From positions 1-21,870 of the forward strand of contig CANDCW010000040.1 of NCBI GenBank assembly GCA_947383275.1: a stretch of 21,870 bases of DNA. Reading direction: 5' to 3'. The stretch is from an uncultured Bacillota bacterium (GTDB lineage: Bacteria > Bacillota > Clostridia > Oscillospirales > Oscillospiraceae). Positions 1-6,786 of the stretch are shown in pieces. The notes below the pieces were generated by a model that ran no database searches, was not told where the DNA came from, and was given only the letters and a program-made list of their open reading frames with translations. The translations under genes and the position numbers were made by a program. The stretch's first letter is position 1; each line of letters starts with the position of its first letter.

Positions 1-1
1 T

Positions 2-64
2 GCATGGGGCACAGGGTTGCAAAAAGCGGTGGAAAGGCTGAAAAAACCGCCGCCTTTGACGTAA
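2..64 (+). CDS. Possible 3' end of a truncated gene (integrase C-terminus?)
   Basis: Reading from base 2 gives an open frame of 20 codons ending in TAA at 62-64; it reads AWGTGLQKAVERLKK followed by PPPLT. An amphipathic LQKAVERLKK tail resembles the last helix of many tyrosine recombinases. The paired repeats just downstream fit the usual position of integrase arm sites. A second frame starting at base 1 is also open, to TGA at 70-72, and would end AAFDVKK. I cannot decide between the frames from so few codons, and neither may be real. The body of the gene lies left of the window. Confidence 0.2.
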   Translation, partial: AWGTGLQKAVERLKKPPPLT

Positions 65-77
65 AAAAGTGAAAGCG

Positions 78-170
78 GTAGACATCCAGTAGACATTCTA
101 AAAACTGGAAAAGCCGCCGGCCCATGCGGCGCAGGCGACTGGCGGCTCTTTTGGTAGACGGCTGGTAGAC
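78..170 (+). repeat. Two pairs of GTAGAC direct repeats with 11-bp period
   Basis: GTAGAC occurs at 78-83, 89-94, 154-159 and 165-170. Within each pair the copies start exactly 11 bp apart, about one helical turn, and the pairs lie 76 bp apart. In three of the four copies the base before is G (GGTAGAC); the second has A. Regularly phased short direct repeats are what arm-type binding sites of tyrosine integrases look like. Identification as such sites is inference, because no integrase is visible in the window. Confidence 0.5.
112..152 (+). terminator. Putative rho-independent terminator
   Basis: AGCCGCC at 112-118 pairs perfectly with GGCGGCT at 141-147, and CTTTT follows. The loop is long (22 nt) and contains a competing GCCGC/GCGGC pairing. 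It lies between the two GTAGAC pairs and would end a transcript entering from the left edge. Confidence 0.5.
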
Positions 171-238
171 CGGAATATTTCCAAATAGATGTGGGCGGAT
201 GTCCGCGACATTTTAACAAAAGATTCACAGTTCTTGCC

Positions 239-267
239 TTGACAGCCAGCAACGCCTTTTGTATAAT
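239..267 (+). promoter_or_regulatory. Consensus sigma-A promoter of the efflux operon
   Basis: The -35 is TTGACA at 239-244 and the -10 is TATAAT at 262-267, separated by exactly 17 bp. This is a perfect match to the housekeeping consensus. Transcription should start near 274, inside the first operator palindrome. Such a strong promoter makes sense only if it is normally repressed, presumably by the TetR protein encoded immediately downstream. Confidence 0.9.
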
Positions 268-270
268 ACG

Positions 271-301
271 TGACAGCCTGTCACATTGCGACAAGCTGTC
301 G
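271..301 (+). promoter_or_regulatory. Tandem palindromic operators, probable TetR autoregulation
   Basis: Two 13-bp perfect palindromes sit between the -10 box and the start codon: TGACAGCCTGTCA at 271-283 and CGACAAGCTGTCG at 289-301. Both fit YGACA-N3-TGTCR. Their centres are 18 bp apart, so they face nearly the same side of the helix. A half-site, TGACAGCC, overlaps the -35 at 240-247. Position and symmetry are typical for a TetR-family dimer repressing its own operon. The binding protein is inferred to be the product of 319-945. Confidence 0.8.
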
Positions 302-318
302 TAAAAAGGAGGGAGCCC

Positions 319-945
319 ATGCCAACTAGTACGTTTTTTCGATTGCCGGAGGAAAAACGGCAGCGGTTGATCGATGCCTGCTGGTCAGAGCTTACCCGGG
401 TGCGCTTTACCGATGTGTCGATTAATCAAATTATTAGCATGGCCCACATTCCGCGGGGAAGCTTTTACCAGTATTTTGAGGATAAGGATGACCTGGTGCG
501 CTACCTGCTGGAGGACATGCGGAAGTATTTTGTTGCGTTGCTACGGGAAATTTTGATCGAGGCAAAAGGGGACCTGTTTACCCTGCCGCTGCTGACCTAC
601 GACCGGTTCCTTGGCCGCCAGGGATACAAGGACCCCATGTTGGCCCTGTTTATCAAGCTGCTTCGGCTGAATCAAGGTATTGATTTGCAAAATTTTATGG
701 GCGGTCCCCAGCACTTTTTGCCAGACCCGCTGTGGGAGGTTGTGGACCCCGCCAGGCTGCGGCGGCAGGACCGGGAATATGCAGACCAGATTTTTCACTT
801 GGCTTGTGCCGTGCTGGCCTTTGCCGTTGTAGAGACACTGCAGGGCGTAGCGCACACGGACCGGGTGCGGGAAATGACGAAGATGCGCATGGACCTGCTC
901 CGCTACGGCGGGGCAGCGGATGGATATGAGGAGGTACATACATGA
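319..945 (+). CDS. TetR/AcrR-family repressor of the RND efflux operon
   Basis: This 208-aa protein has a typical TetR N-terminal DNA-binding domain. The helix-turn-helix spans about residues 34-53 (SINQIISMAHIPRGSFYQYF) and is followed by the usual KDDL. The remainder is a helical ligand/dimerisation domain of no recognised specificity. ATG at 319 is chosen because GGAGGGAG at 308-315 precedes it by 3 nt. The in-frame TTG at 286 lies inside the operators and has no ribosome binding site. The stop overlaps the start of the TolC-like gene by 4 bp (ATGA), so the two are translationally coupled. It probably binds the two palindromes at 271-301 and releases them when a pump substrate binds. The inducer is unknown. 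Confidence 0.9.
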   Translation: MPTSTFFRLPEEKRQRLIDACWSELTRVRFTDVSINQIISMAHIPRGSFYQYFEDKDDLVRYLLEDMRKYFVALLREILIEAKGDLFTLPLLTYDRFLGRQGYKDPMLALFIKLLRLNQGIDLQNFMGGPQHFLPDPLWEVVDPARLRRQDREYADQIFHLACAVLAFAVVETLQGVAHTDRVREMTKMRMDLLRYGGAADGYEEVHT

Positions 946-2210
946 AACAACGAATATTAGCCCTGATGCTGGCAGGGACGCTGAGCCTGTCCTTAATGAG
1001 TACCGGGGCCCTGGCCGCAGAGGGGGAGGCGCCGGCCAAGCCGGAGGACAATCCCGCAGCGGAGGAGTACATACCGGACCCGGTGGGGTCCATTTCCTTT
1101 GCAAATGTAGGGTGGAGGATGCGTGAGAACAACTTGCAGATTAAGGCGCTCCAAGAGAGCATCTGCATGCTGGAAGAGATCGATTATGATCAGTTGAAGG
1201 AGGAGATGCGGGAACAGCTCAACGAACTGGCCAAAGCTCAGTGGAGTCTGGTGCTGGCCTCCGACTATATGAGCGACTATGAATACCACAGCGCCTATGA
1301 CCAGCTGGATCTGGCCTATGACGCGATCCGCGACCAGTTTGAGGCGATCAAGGACGGGGACATGCAGGAGGACAACGCGGATACGATGCGGCAGCTGAAA
1401 AACCTGCAAAACCAGATCGTGATGGCTGGGGAAGCCACCTATATTGCCTTGGCGGCCATGGATCTGCAGGAGGATGGGTTGGAGCGCCAGCTGGCCGCTC
1501 TGGACCGGCAGCTGACAGAGCTGGATCTGCGCTATGAGCTGGGGCAGATCTCCTCCATGACGCTAAAGCAGGCCAAGGCGGGCCGGACGGCGCTGTCCAG
1601 CGGCCTGTCCACCCTGAGGATGAACCTGGAGGCCTATCGGGGGCAGTTTGAACTGCTCCTCGGGGCGGACATCACCGGAACGCTCTCCCTGGGCGCCCTG
1701 CCCAAGGTTGCCCAGGAGGAGCTGGATGCGATGGACCTGGAGAAGGACCTGGAGTCCGCCATGGCAAACAGTTGGGATATCTATCAGGCGACCGAGACAA
1801 TGGAGGAAGAGCTGAAAACCTACAACGGCCACGGCGGCGAGGCCGGAGCCAACCTTCCGGGCATCGGAGGCAGCGACAGCTACAAGCAGGCCCGGCACAA
1901 CTGGTACACCGCCAAGTACACCTACGACAACACCATTCAGAGCTTTGAGCTGGGGCTGCGCAAGCTGTATCTCAAGGTTATGGATTACAAACAGATCCTG
2001 GACGCCGCCCAGACCGCCCTGGCCGTGGAACAGGACAACTACGCTGCGGCTCAGTTGAAGCAGAGCCAGGGCAAGCTGTCCCAGAACGGCCTGCTGGAGG
2101 CCGAGGACAAAGTGAAGGAAGCTAAAGAGAAGGTGGCCGGAGCGGAAAACGACCTGTTCTCCGCCTACAACACCTACCGCTGGGCCGTGGACTACGGCAT
2201 TATGAATTAA
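942..2210 (+). CDS. Exported TolC/OEP-like coiled-coil protein
   Basis: This 422-aa protein has a signal peptide with likely cleavage after ALA at residues 24-26. The rest is mainly long heptad-rich helices. Two segments resemble the repeated outer-membrane efflux protein signature: one around GQISSMTLKQAKAGR and one around GKLSQNGLLEAEDKV, each followed by a long helix. This matches the two-repeat plan of TolC. The linker in the second half is Gly-rich (NGHGGEAGANLPGIGG) and no clear beta-barrel strands are seen, so it may not insert in an outer membrane. The start ATG is preceded by GAGGAGGT at 928-935. Its place between the repressor and the membrane fusion protein indicates the third component of a tripartite pump. 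In a monoderm it might span the wall; that is inference. Confidence 0.75.
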   Translation: MKQRILALMLAGTLSLSLMSTGALAAEGEAPAKPEDNPAAEEYIPDPVGSISFANVGWRMRENNLQIKALQESICMLEEIDYDQLKEEMREQLNELAKAQWSLVLASDYMSDYEYHSAYDQLDLAYDAIRDQFEAIKDGDMQEDNADTMRQLKNLQNQIVMAGEATYIALAAMDLQEDGLERQLAALDRQLTELDLRYELGQISSMTLKQAKAGRTALSSGLSTLRMNLEAYRGQFELLLGADITGTLSLGALPKVAQEELDAMDLEKDLESAMANSWDIYQATETMEEELKTYNGHGGEAGANLPGIGGSDSYKQARHNWYTAKYTYDNTIQSFELGLRKLYLKVMDYKQILDAAQTALAVEQDNYAAAQLKQSQGKLSQNGLLEAEDKVKEAKEKVAGAENDLFSAYNTYRWAVDYGIMN

Positions 2211-2223
2211 AGGAGACCGTCCC

Positions 2224-3414
2224 ATGAAGCAGAAAAAAGTGATTTCCGCTGTCTTGGCCGCAGCCCTGGCCCTGAGCCTTGCCGCCTGCCAGGACGGCGG
2301 GGGAGCGGGCAGCGCGCAGGAGGCGGACGCCCCCGCCGGCGTGGCCGTCCAGGTCCAGGAGGTCAAGGTGGACACCATCGCCACCGAGAACACGGTGTCC
2401 GGCCGGGTGACCGCTGACGGGCAGGAATCCGTCTTTGTGGCGGCCCAGGCCCAGTGTACCTCCCTCTACGTGGAGGTGGGCGACTCTGTCACCGCCGGCC
2501 AGGCCCTGTGCACCCTGGACCTGGCCAGCACCATCGCCTCGTATCATGCGGCCAGCATCAGCTACAACTCCGCAGCCCAGGGCTATCAGGACCAGGCCGC
2601 TATTTTCGACAAGCAGATTGCCCTGGCGGAAAAGAATGTCAGCGACCTGAAGGCCCTGTTTGAGATTGGGGCCGCTTCCCAGCTGGAGGTTGATCAGGCA
2701 GAGCTGTCCCTCCAGACCGCCCAGGCCCAGCGCACCTCCACCCTGGCTCAGCTGGAGGCTGGAATGCAGAACTACAAGTCCAGCATCGAACAGCTTTCCG
2801 CTATGCTGGAGAATGTAGACAGCCAGGGCAATGTTGTGGCTCCTATTTCGGGTACGATCCGCTCCCTGAATGCGGCGGAAGGCAGTTATGTGGCCCCCTC
2901 CGCGCCGGTGGCTGTCATCGACGGGGTGGGCCAGCTGGAAATTGCGGTTTCCGTCTCCGAGGCCCTGGTGCCCAAGCTGGCCGAAGGGGACGAGGCGGAC
3001 GTGTCCATCCGTTCCCTGAACCGGAAGCTGGTGGGGACCATTAAAAAGATTGAAACCACTGCCAATATGCAGACCAAGCTGTACCCTGTTTCCATTTCCA
3101 TCAGCGAGGACGTGGAGGGCCTGATGTCCGGCATGTTTGCCGATGTCTCCTTCCGCACGGACGTCTCCGCTGACACCATTGTGATCCCCACCGAGGCCAT
3201 CCTGACCAGCAACGGGGAGCAGTACGTCTTTGTGGTGGACGGCATCGCGGGGGAAGACGGCACGGCCCGCCGCGTCCCCATTGATACCGGCTTAACGGGC
3301 AACGGCGTCACCGAGGTGACCTCCGGCCTGGGGGGCGGCGATATGTTGGTTACCGTGGGTCAGGCATATCTGTCTGACGGCGACGCAGTGCGCATCGTCT
3401 CCGGGGAGGGCTGA
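2224..3414 (+). CDS. RND periplasmic adaptor / HlyD-type membrane fusion lipoprotein
   Basis: This 396-aa protein starts with a lipoprotein signal peptide: the lipobox LAAC places the lipidated cysteine at residue 22. It therefore sits on the outer face of the membrane. The order is typical of the adaptor family. A biotinyl/lipoyl half (ESVFVAAQAQCTSLYVEVGDSVTAGQALC) leads into a helical hairpin (about residues 100-200), the second lipoyl half (VVAPISGTIRSLNAAEGSYV), and then a beta-barrel and membrane-proximal domain with PTEAILTSNGEQYVFVV. AGGAG at 2211-2215 precedes the ATG. It lies 13 bp after the TolC-like gene and 5 bp before the permease. Its role would be to couple the permease to the exported coiled-coil protein. 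Confidence 0.92.
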   Translation: MKQKKVISAVLAAALALSLAACQDGGGAGSAQEADAPAGVAVQVQEVKVDTIATENTVSGRVTADGQESVFVAAQAQCTSLYVEVGDSVTAGQALCTLDLASTIASYHAASISYNSAAQGYQDQAAIFDKQIALAEKNVSDLKALFEIGAASQLEVDQAELSLQTAQAQRTSTLAQLEAGMQNYKSSIEQLSAMLENVDSQGNVVAPISGTIRSLNAAEGSYVAPSAPVAVIDGVGQLEIAVSVSEALVPKLAEGDEADVSIRSLNRKLVGTIKKIETTANMQTKLYPVSISISEDVEGLMSGMFADVSFRTDVSADTIVIPTEAILTSNGEQYVFVVDGIAGEDGTARRVPIDTGLTGNGVTEVTSGLGGGDMLVTVGQAYLSDGDAVRIVSGEG

Positions 3415-3419
3415 GTCCG

Positions 3420-6400
3420 GTGAGGAGTATCGCAAGTTTTTGCATCAAGCACAAAGTTACCACTTTGATGGCGGTCATCATGATCTCCATCTTCGGCGTG
3501 GTTTTTACGACCCAGCTGCAAATGGCGCTCCTGCCCGATATGGAGGCCCCCGCTGCCCTGGTTATGTGCTATTACAACGGCGCCAGCCCAAGCGATATGG
3601 AGGAGCTGGTCACCCGTCCCCTGGAGTCGGCCATTATGTCGGTGTCCGGGGTAGAGGGGGTGCAGTCCACTTCCTCCGACGGCGCCAGCCAGCTCCAGAT
3701 CACTTATACAGAGGGGACCAACCTGGATATTGCCGCCACCAAGCTGCGGGAGCAGTTTGACCAGCTCTCCCTCCCCGATGGGGCCATGGACCCCATTATC
3801 GTCAATATCAATGTCAGCGACCTGATGCCCTCGGCCATGATCGCCCTTCAGGGGGAGGACCTGGCTTCTGTCCAGGCCCTGGCCGAAGACGCGGTCGTCC
3901 CGGCCCTGGAGCGCATCGACGGCGTGGCCCGGGTTACCGTCTCCGGCGGCGTGGAACAGCAGATCGCCGTGGAGGTGGACCCTACCCGGGCCTCCGGCTT
4001 CGGACTGTCCAACTCCTACATCGCTCAGATGCTCACCGCTGAGAACCTGCTGTTCCCCGGTGGCGACATGCACAACGGTACCCAGACCCTTACCGTCACC
4101 ACTGACGCCAAATTCCAGACGGTGGAGGACGTGGCCAATATGATCCTGCCCCTCCCTGCCGGAGGGACGGTTCGCCTGTCTGAGGTGGCCAGCGTGGCCC
4201 TGGAGACGGAGGATCCCGATTCCATTGCCAAGACGGACGGCTCGGCCTGCGTGGTGCTTCAGGTATCTAAGCAGTCCGGGGCCAACGAGGTGGCCACGGC
4301 GGACGCGGTGGTAGAGGAAATGGAGGAGCTCCACGCCCGCAATGGGGCGGTGGCCTACACTGTGCTGTACACCGCCTCAGACTACATCAATATGGCGGTG
4401 AACTCCGCCGTGCAGAACATTGTGATGGGAGTCATCCTGGCCGCTTTGGTGGTGTTCCTGTTCCTGCGCCGCTGGGGCGCGACGGCCACTATCGCCGTGT
4501 CCATGCCCGTTTGCATCCTCACTGTGTTTGTGCTGATGAACGTGTTCCATCTCACGCTGAATATGATGTCGCTGGGCGGCATCGCTATGGGCGTGGGCAT
4601 GATTGTAGACAACTCCATCGTGGTGCTGGAAAACATCTACCGCTACTCCGCCGAGGGGCACAGCCGGATGGAATCCTGCGTGGAGGGGACGAAGGAGGTC
4701 TTTACCTCGCTGACCGCCTCCACCCTTACCACGGTGGCCGTATTCCTGCCCCTGGCCCTGACCGGCGGCATGGCGGGGATGCTCTTTGACGACTTCTGCC
4801 TGACCATCTCCTTCCTGATCCTGGGGTCCCTGGTCATCGCCATTACCTTGGTCCCTCTGCTGTGCTACTTCCTGCTGGACGAGAAAAAGGTCCACCAGCA
4901 CGCCCTGAACAAGGCAGAAAAGAAAGCCAAGCGCCACGCTGCCGGCAAAAAGGGACTGGGCCACCGGCTCAGTGAGATTTACACCGGCCTGCTGGGCTAT
5001 TTTGTCCGCCACCTGTGGGCGGGGATGCTGGCGTCGGCGGCTCTGGTGGCAGTCTTTATCGTCACATGCATGAACACCAAGATGGTGCTCATGCCCGAGA
5101 TGGACCAGGGAATGGTCCAGATTTCTGTCAGCACCCCTGTGGGCACCCAGGTGGAAACAACTGCGGCTATTGCCGACCGGATCGTGGATCTTGCGGTGGA
5201 ACATGTCCCCGAGCTGGAGTCGGTTTACCATCTGTCCCAGCCCGAAGCCTCCACCGTGGGGCTGGTGCTGTCTGACAAGGAGGACCGGGACCGCAGCAGC
5301 AACGATGTGGCCCGGGCCATGCGGGAGCTGACGGAAAACATTGCGGGAAGCGAGATTACCGTCACGGCCTCCGACATGACCGCCATGATGGGCAGCGGCT
5401 CCGACATCAGCCTGGATATCACCGGGAACGACTACGATACCCTGGTCATGATTGCCAACGACCTGGCCGCGCAGATTGCCAGGCTGCCGGACGCGGTAGA
5501 TGTTTCCACGTCCGTGGCCAAGGAGGTGGAGCAGGTCACCGTCACCATGAACCGGGAGGCCGCGTCTCAGTATGGCCTTACCGCGGCCACTGTGGGCGCA
5601 GCGGTAAGGTCGGAGCTGTCCGGCTCCACCGCCACCACCGTTACCATCAACAACAAAGAACTGGACGTGGTGGTCCGGGGGGACGGCCGCTCTGCGGCCA
5701 GCCTGGACGCGCTGAAGTCCATGGCCATCCCCTCCGCCCTCGGCGGGACGGTGCCCCTGTCCTCAGTGGCCAGCGTGGACATCCAGCTGGCGCCGCAGAG
5801 CATCATCCGCGTGGACCAGTCCCGGCAGATTTCCGTCACCGGCGACACCAGCAGCGGCGATACCACCGCTATTTCCAGAGAAATTAACAAGATCTTGGAT
5901 GCCTACACCCTTCCGGACGGCTATGCCGTGGAAATTTCCGGCGCCTATGAGGATATGATGGAGAGCTTCGGCGACCTGCTGCTAGCCCTGACCGTGGCCC
6001 TGGGCCTGGTGTACTTTGTGCTGGCCTCCCAGTTTGAGTCCTTCGTTATGCCAGTGATCGTTATGATGATTCTTCCTGTGGCCTTTACCGGCGCACTGTT
6101 TGCCCTGCCCCTCACCGGGCGGGACCTGTCCATGATCTCCCTGGTTGCCCTCATTATGCTGGCCGGCACGGTGGTCAATTCCTCCATCATCCTGGTGGAC
6201 TACATCCGCCAGCGCCGGGAGCAGGGGGAAAGCCGGGAGGACGCCATCCTCCACGCCTGCCCCCTCCGCGTCCGCCCCGTGCTTATGACCACCCTGACCA
6301 CCATTTTGGCCCTGGTGCCCATGGCTCTGGGGCTGTCTGAGGGCGCGGCGGAGATGATGAGCGATATGAGCATCACCATGATCTCCGGTATGGTGGTGTC

Positions 6401-6542
6401 TACCATCATCACCCTGCTGTTTACCCCGGTATATTACTCCGTCATCGACAACCTGAGCCATGTCTTCTCCCGCAAAAAGAAGGGGAAACCTCCCGCTCAG
6501 CCGCCCGCTGAGGAAGAGACCGCCCCTGCAGCTGTTCTATGA
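3420..6542 (+). CDS. RND-superfamily efflux permease (AcrB/SwrC-like)
   Basis: At 1040 aa this has full RND length. A first TM helix and the conserved LLPDMEAPAALV stretch lead into two large extracytoplasmic loops and two membrane bundles. The TM4 motif GMIVDNSIVVLENIYR carries D397 followed by N398, where AcrB has Asp-Asp. The TM10 motif AGTVVNSSIILVDY has N920 where AcrB has the proton-relay Lys. Both variants are, as I recall, common in Firmicutes homologues. A cytoplasmic Lys/Pro/Glu-rich tail ends the protein. Translation starts at GTG 3420, with GGGGAGGG about 10 nt upstream. B. subtilis SwrC/YerP shows that RND pumps work in monoderms, but that pump has no TolC-like partner. The substrate cannot be read from sequence. 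Confidence 0.95.
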   Translation: MRSIASFCIKHKVTTLMAVIMISIFGVVFTTQLQMALLPDMEAPAALVMCYYNGASPSDMEELVTRPLESAIMSVSGVEGVQSTSSDGASQLQITYTEGTNLDIAATKLREQFDQLSLPDGAMDPIIVNINVSDLMPSAMIALQGEDLASVQALAEDAVVPALERIDGVARVTVSGGVEQQIAVEVDPTRASGFGLSNSYIAQMLTAENLLFPGGDMHNGTQTLTVTTDAKFQTVEDVANMILPLPAGGTVRLSEVASVALETEDPDSIAKTDGSACVVLQVSKQSGANEVATADAVVEEMEELHARNGAVAYTVLYTASDYINMAVNSAVQNIVMGVILAALVVFLFLRRWGATATIAVSMPVCILTVFVLMNVFHLTLNMMSLGGIAMGVGMIVDNSIVVLENIYRYSAEGHSRMESCVEGTKEVFTSLTASTLTTVAVFLPLALTGGMAGMLFDDFCLTISFLILGSLVIAITLVPLLCYFLLDEKKVHQHALNKAEKKAKRHAAGKKGLGHRLSEIYTGLLGYFVRHLWAGMLASAALVAVFIVTCMNTKMVLMPEMDQGMVQISVSTPVGTQVETTAAIADRIVDLAVEHVPELESVYHLSQPEASTVGLVLSDKEDRDRSSNDVARAMRELTENIAGSEITVTASDMTAMMGSGSDISLDITGNDYDTLVMIANDLAAQIARLPDAVDVSTSVAKEVEQVTVTMNREAASQYGLTAATVGAAVRSELSGSTATTVTINNKELDVVVRGDGRSAASLDALKSMAIPSALGGTVPLSSVASVDIQLAPQSIIRVDQSRQISVTGDTSSGDTTAISREINKILDAYTLPDGYAVEISGAYEDMMESFGDLLLALTVALGLVYFVLASQFESFVMPVIVMMILPVAFTGALFALPLTGRDLSMISLVALIMLAGTVVNSSIILVDYIRQRREQGESREDAILHACPLRVRPVLMTTLTTILALVPMALGLSEGAAEMMSDMSITMISGMVVSTIITLLFTPVYYSVIDNLSHVFSRKKKGKPPAQPPAEEETAPAAVL

Positions 6543-6549
6543 AGCACAA

Positions 6550-6586
6550 AAGGCCCCGCCAACCGGCGGGGCCTTCCCTTATATTT
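6550..6586. terminator. Bidirectional rho-independent terminator
   Basis: AAGGCCCCGCC at 6550-6560 pairs perfectly with GGCGGGGCCTT at 6565-6575 around an AACC loop. On the plus strand CCCTTATATTT follows, which ends the efflux operon 8 bp after its stop codon. On the minus strand the stem runs into TTTTGTGCTTC, which ends the convergent small gene at 6579-6728. Confidence 0.85.
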
Positions 6587-6728
6587 GTTCCGCTCCTTTG
6601 ATATAAGCCACAATAAGAGCTTCAAGTTCTTCCACTGTATAGGCCTTATCCGGCTGCCGCTTGAGAATCTGAATCAAGTCGAACATTGCGGCTTTTTGCG
6701 CCACTAAGATTGCCTGTTCCGTTGACAT
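6579..6728 (-). CDS. Small hypothetical protein (49 aa)
   Basis: The frame runs from ATG at 6728-6726 to TAA at 6581-6579. It encodes a 49-aa acidic, helical protein that begins MSTEQAILVAQKAAMFDLIQ and ends VEELEALIVAYIKGAEQI. AAGGGGG lies 7-8 nt upstream. A good promoter sits just before it (6758-6786) and the shared terminator just after, so it is a complete single-gene unit. I do not recognise a family; the even mix of hydrophobic and charged residues suggests a soluble helical protein. Its stop codon overlaps the tail of the efflux operon terminator. It could be a spurious frame, but promoter, ribosome binding site, length and terminator all agree. Confidence 0.65.
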   Translation of the reverse strand: MSTEQAILVAQKAAMFDLIQILKRQPDKAYTVEELEALIVAYIKGAEQI

Positions 6729-6757
6729 CTTATTTGCCCCCTTCATATTATGGCCTC

Positions 6758-6786
6758 ATTATATCAGTTTTTGGTCTATACTTCAA
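6758..6786 (-). promoter_or_regulatory. Promoter of the 49-aa gene
   Basis: Read on the minus strand, the -35 is TTGAAG (6786-6781) and the -10 is TATAAT (6763-6758), with a 17-bp spacer. The -35 lies within the final codons of nadE. The transcript would start near 6751, leaving a leader of about 22 nt. Confidence 0.7.

Noticed and set aside
78..170. CRISPR array
   Set aside because: The GTAGAC repeats are only 6 bp with 5-bp gaps; no repeat-spacer pattern of CRISPR size exists anywhere in the window.
286..318. Upstream TTG start for the first tetR gene
   Set aside because: It lies inside the operator region directly after the promoter and lacks a ribosome binding site; ATG at 319 has a strong one.
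3360..5231. Minus-strand open frames across the RND permease gene
   Set aside because: His/Gly/Gln-rich shadows of a GC-rich coding strand; the plus-strand RND motifs are unambiguous.
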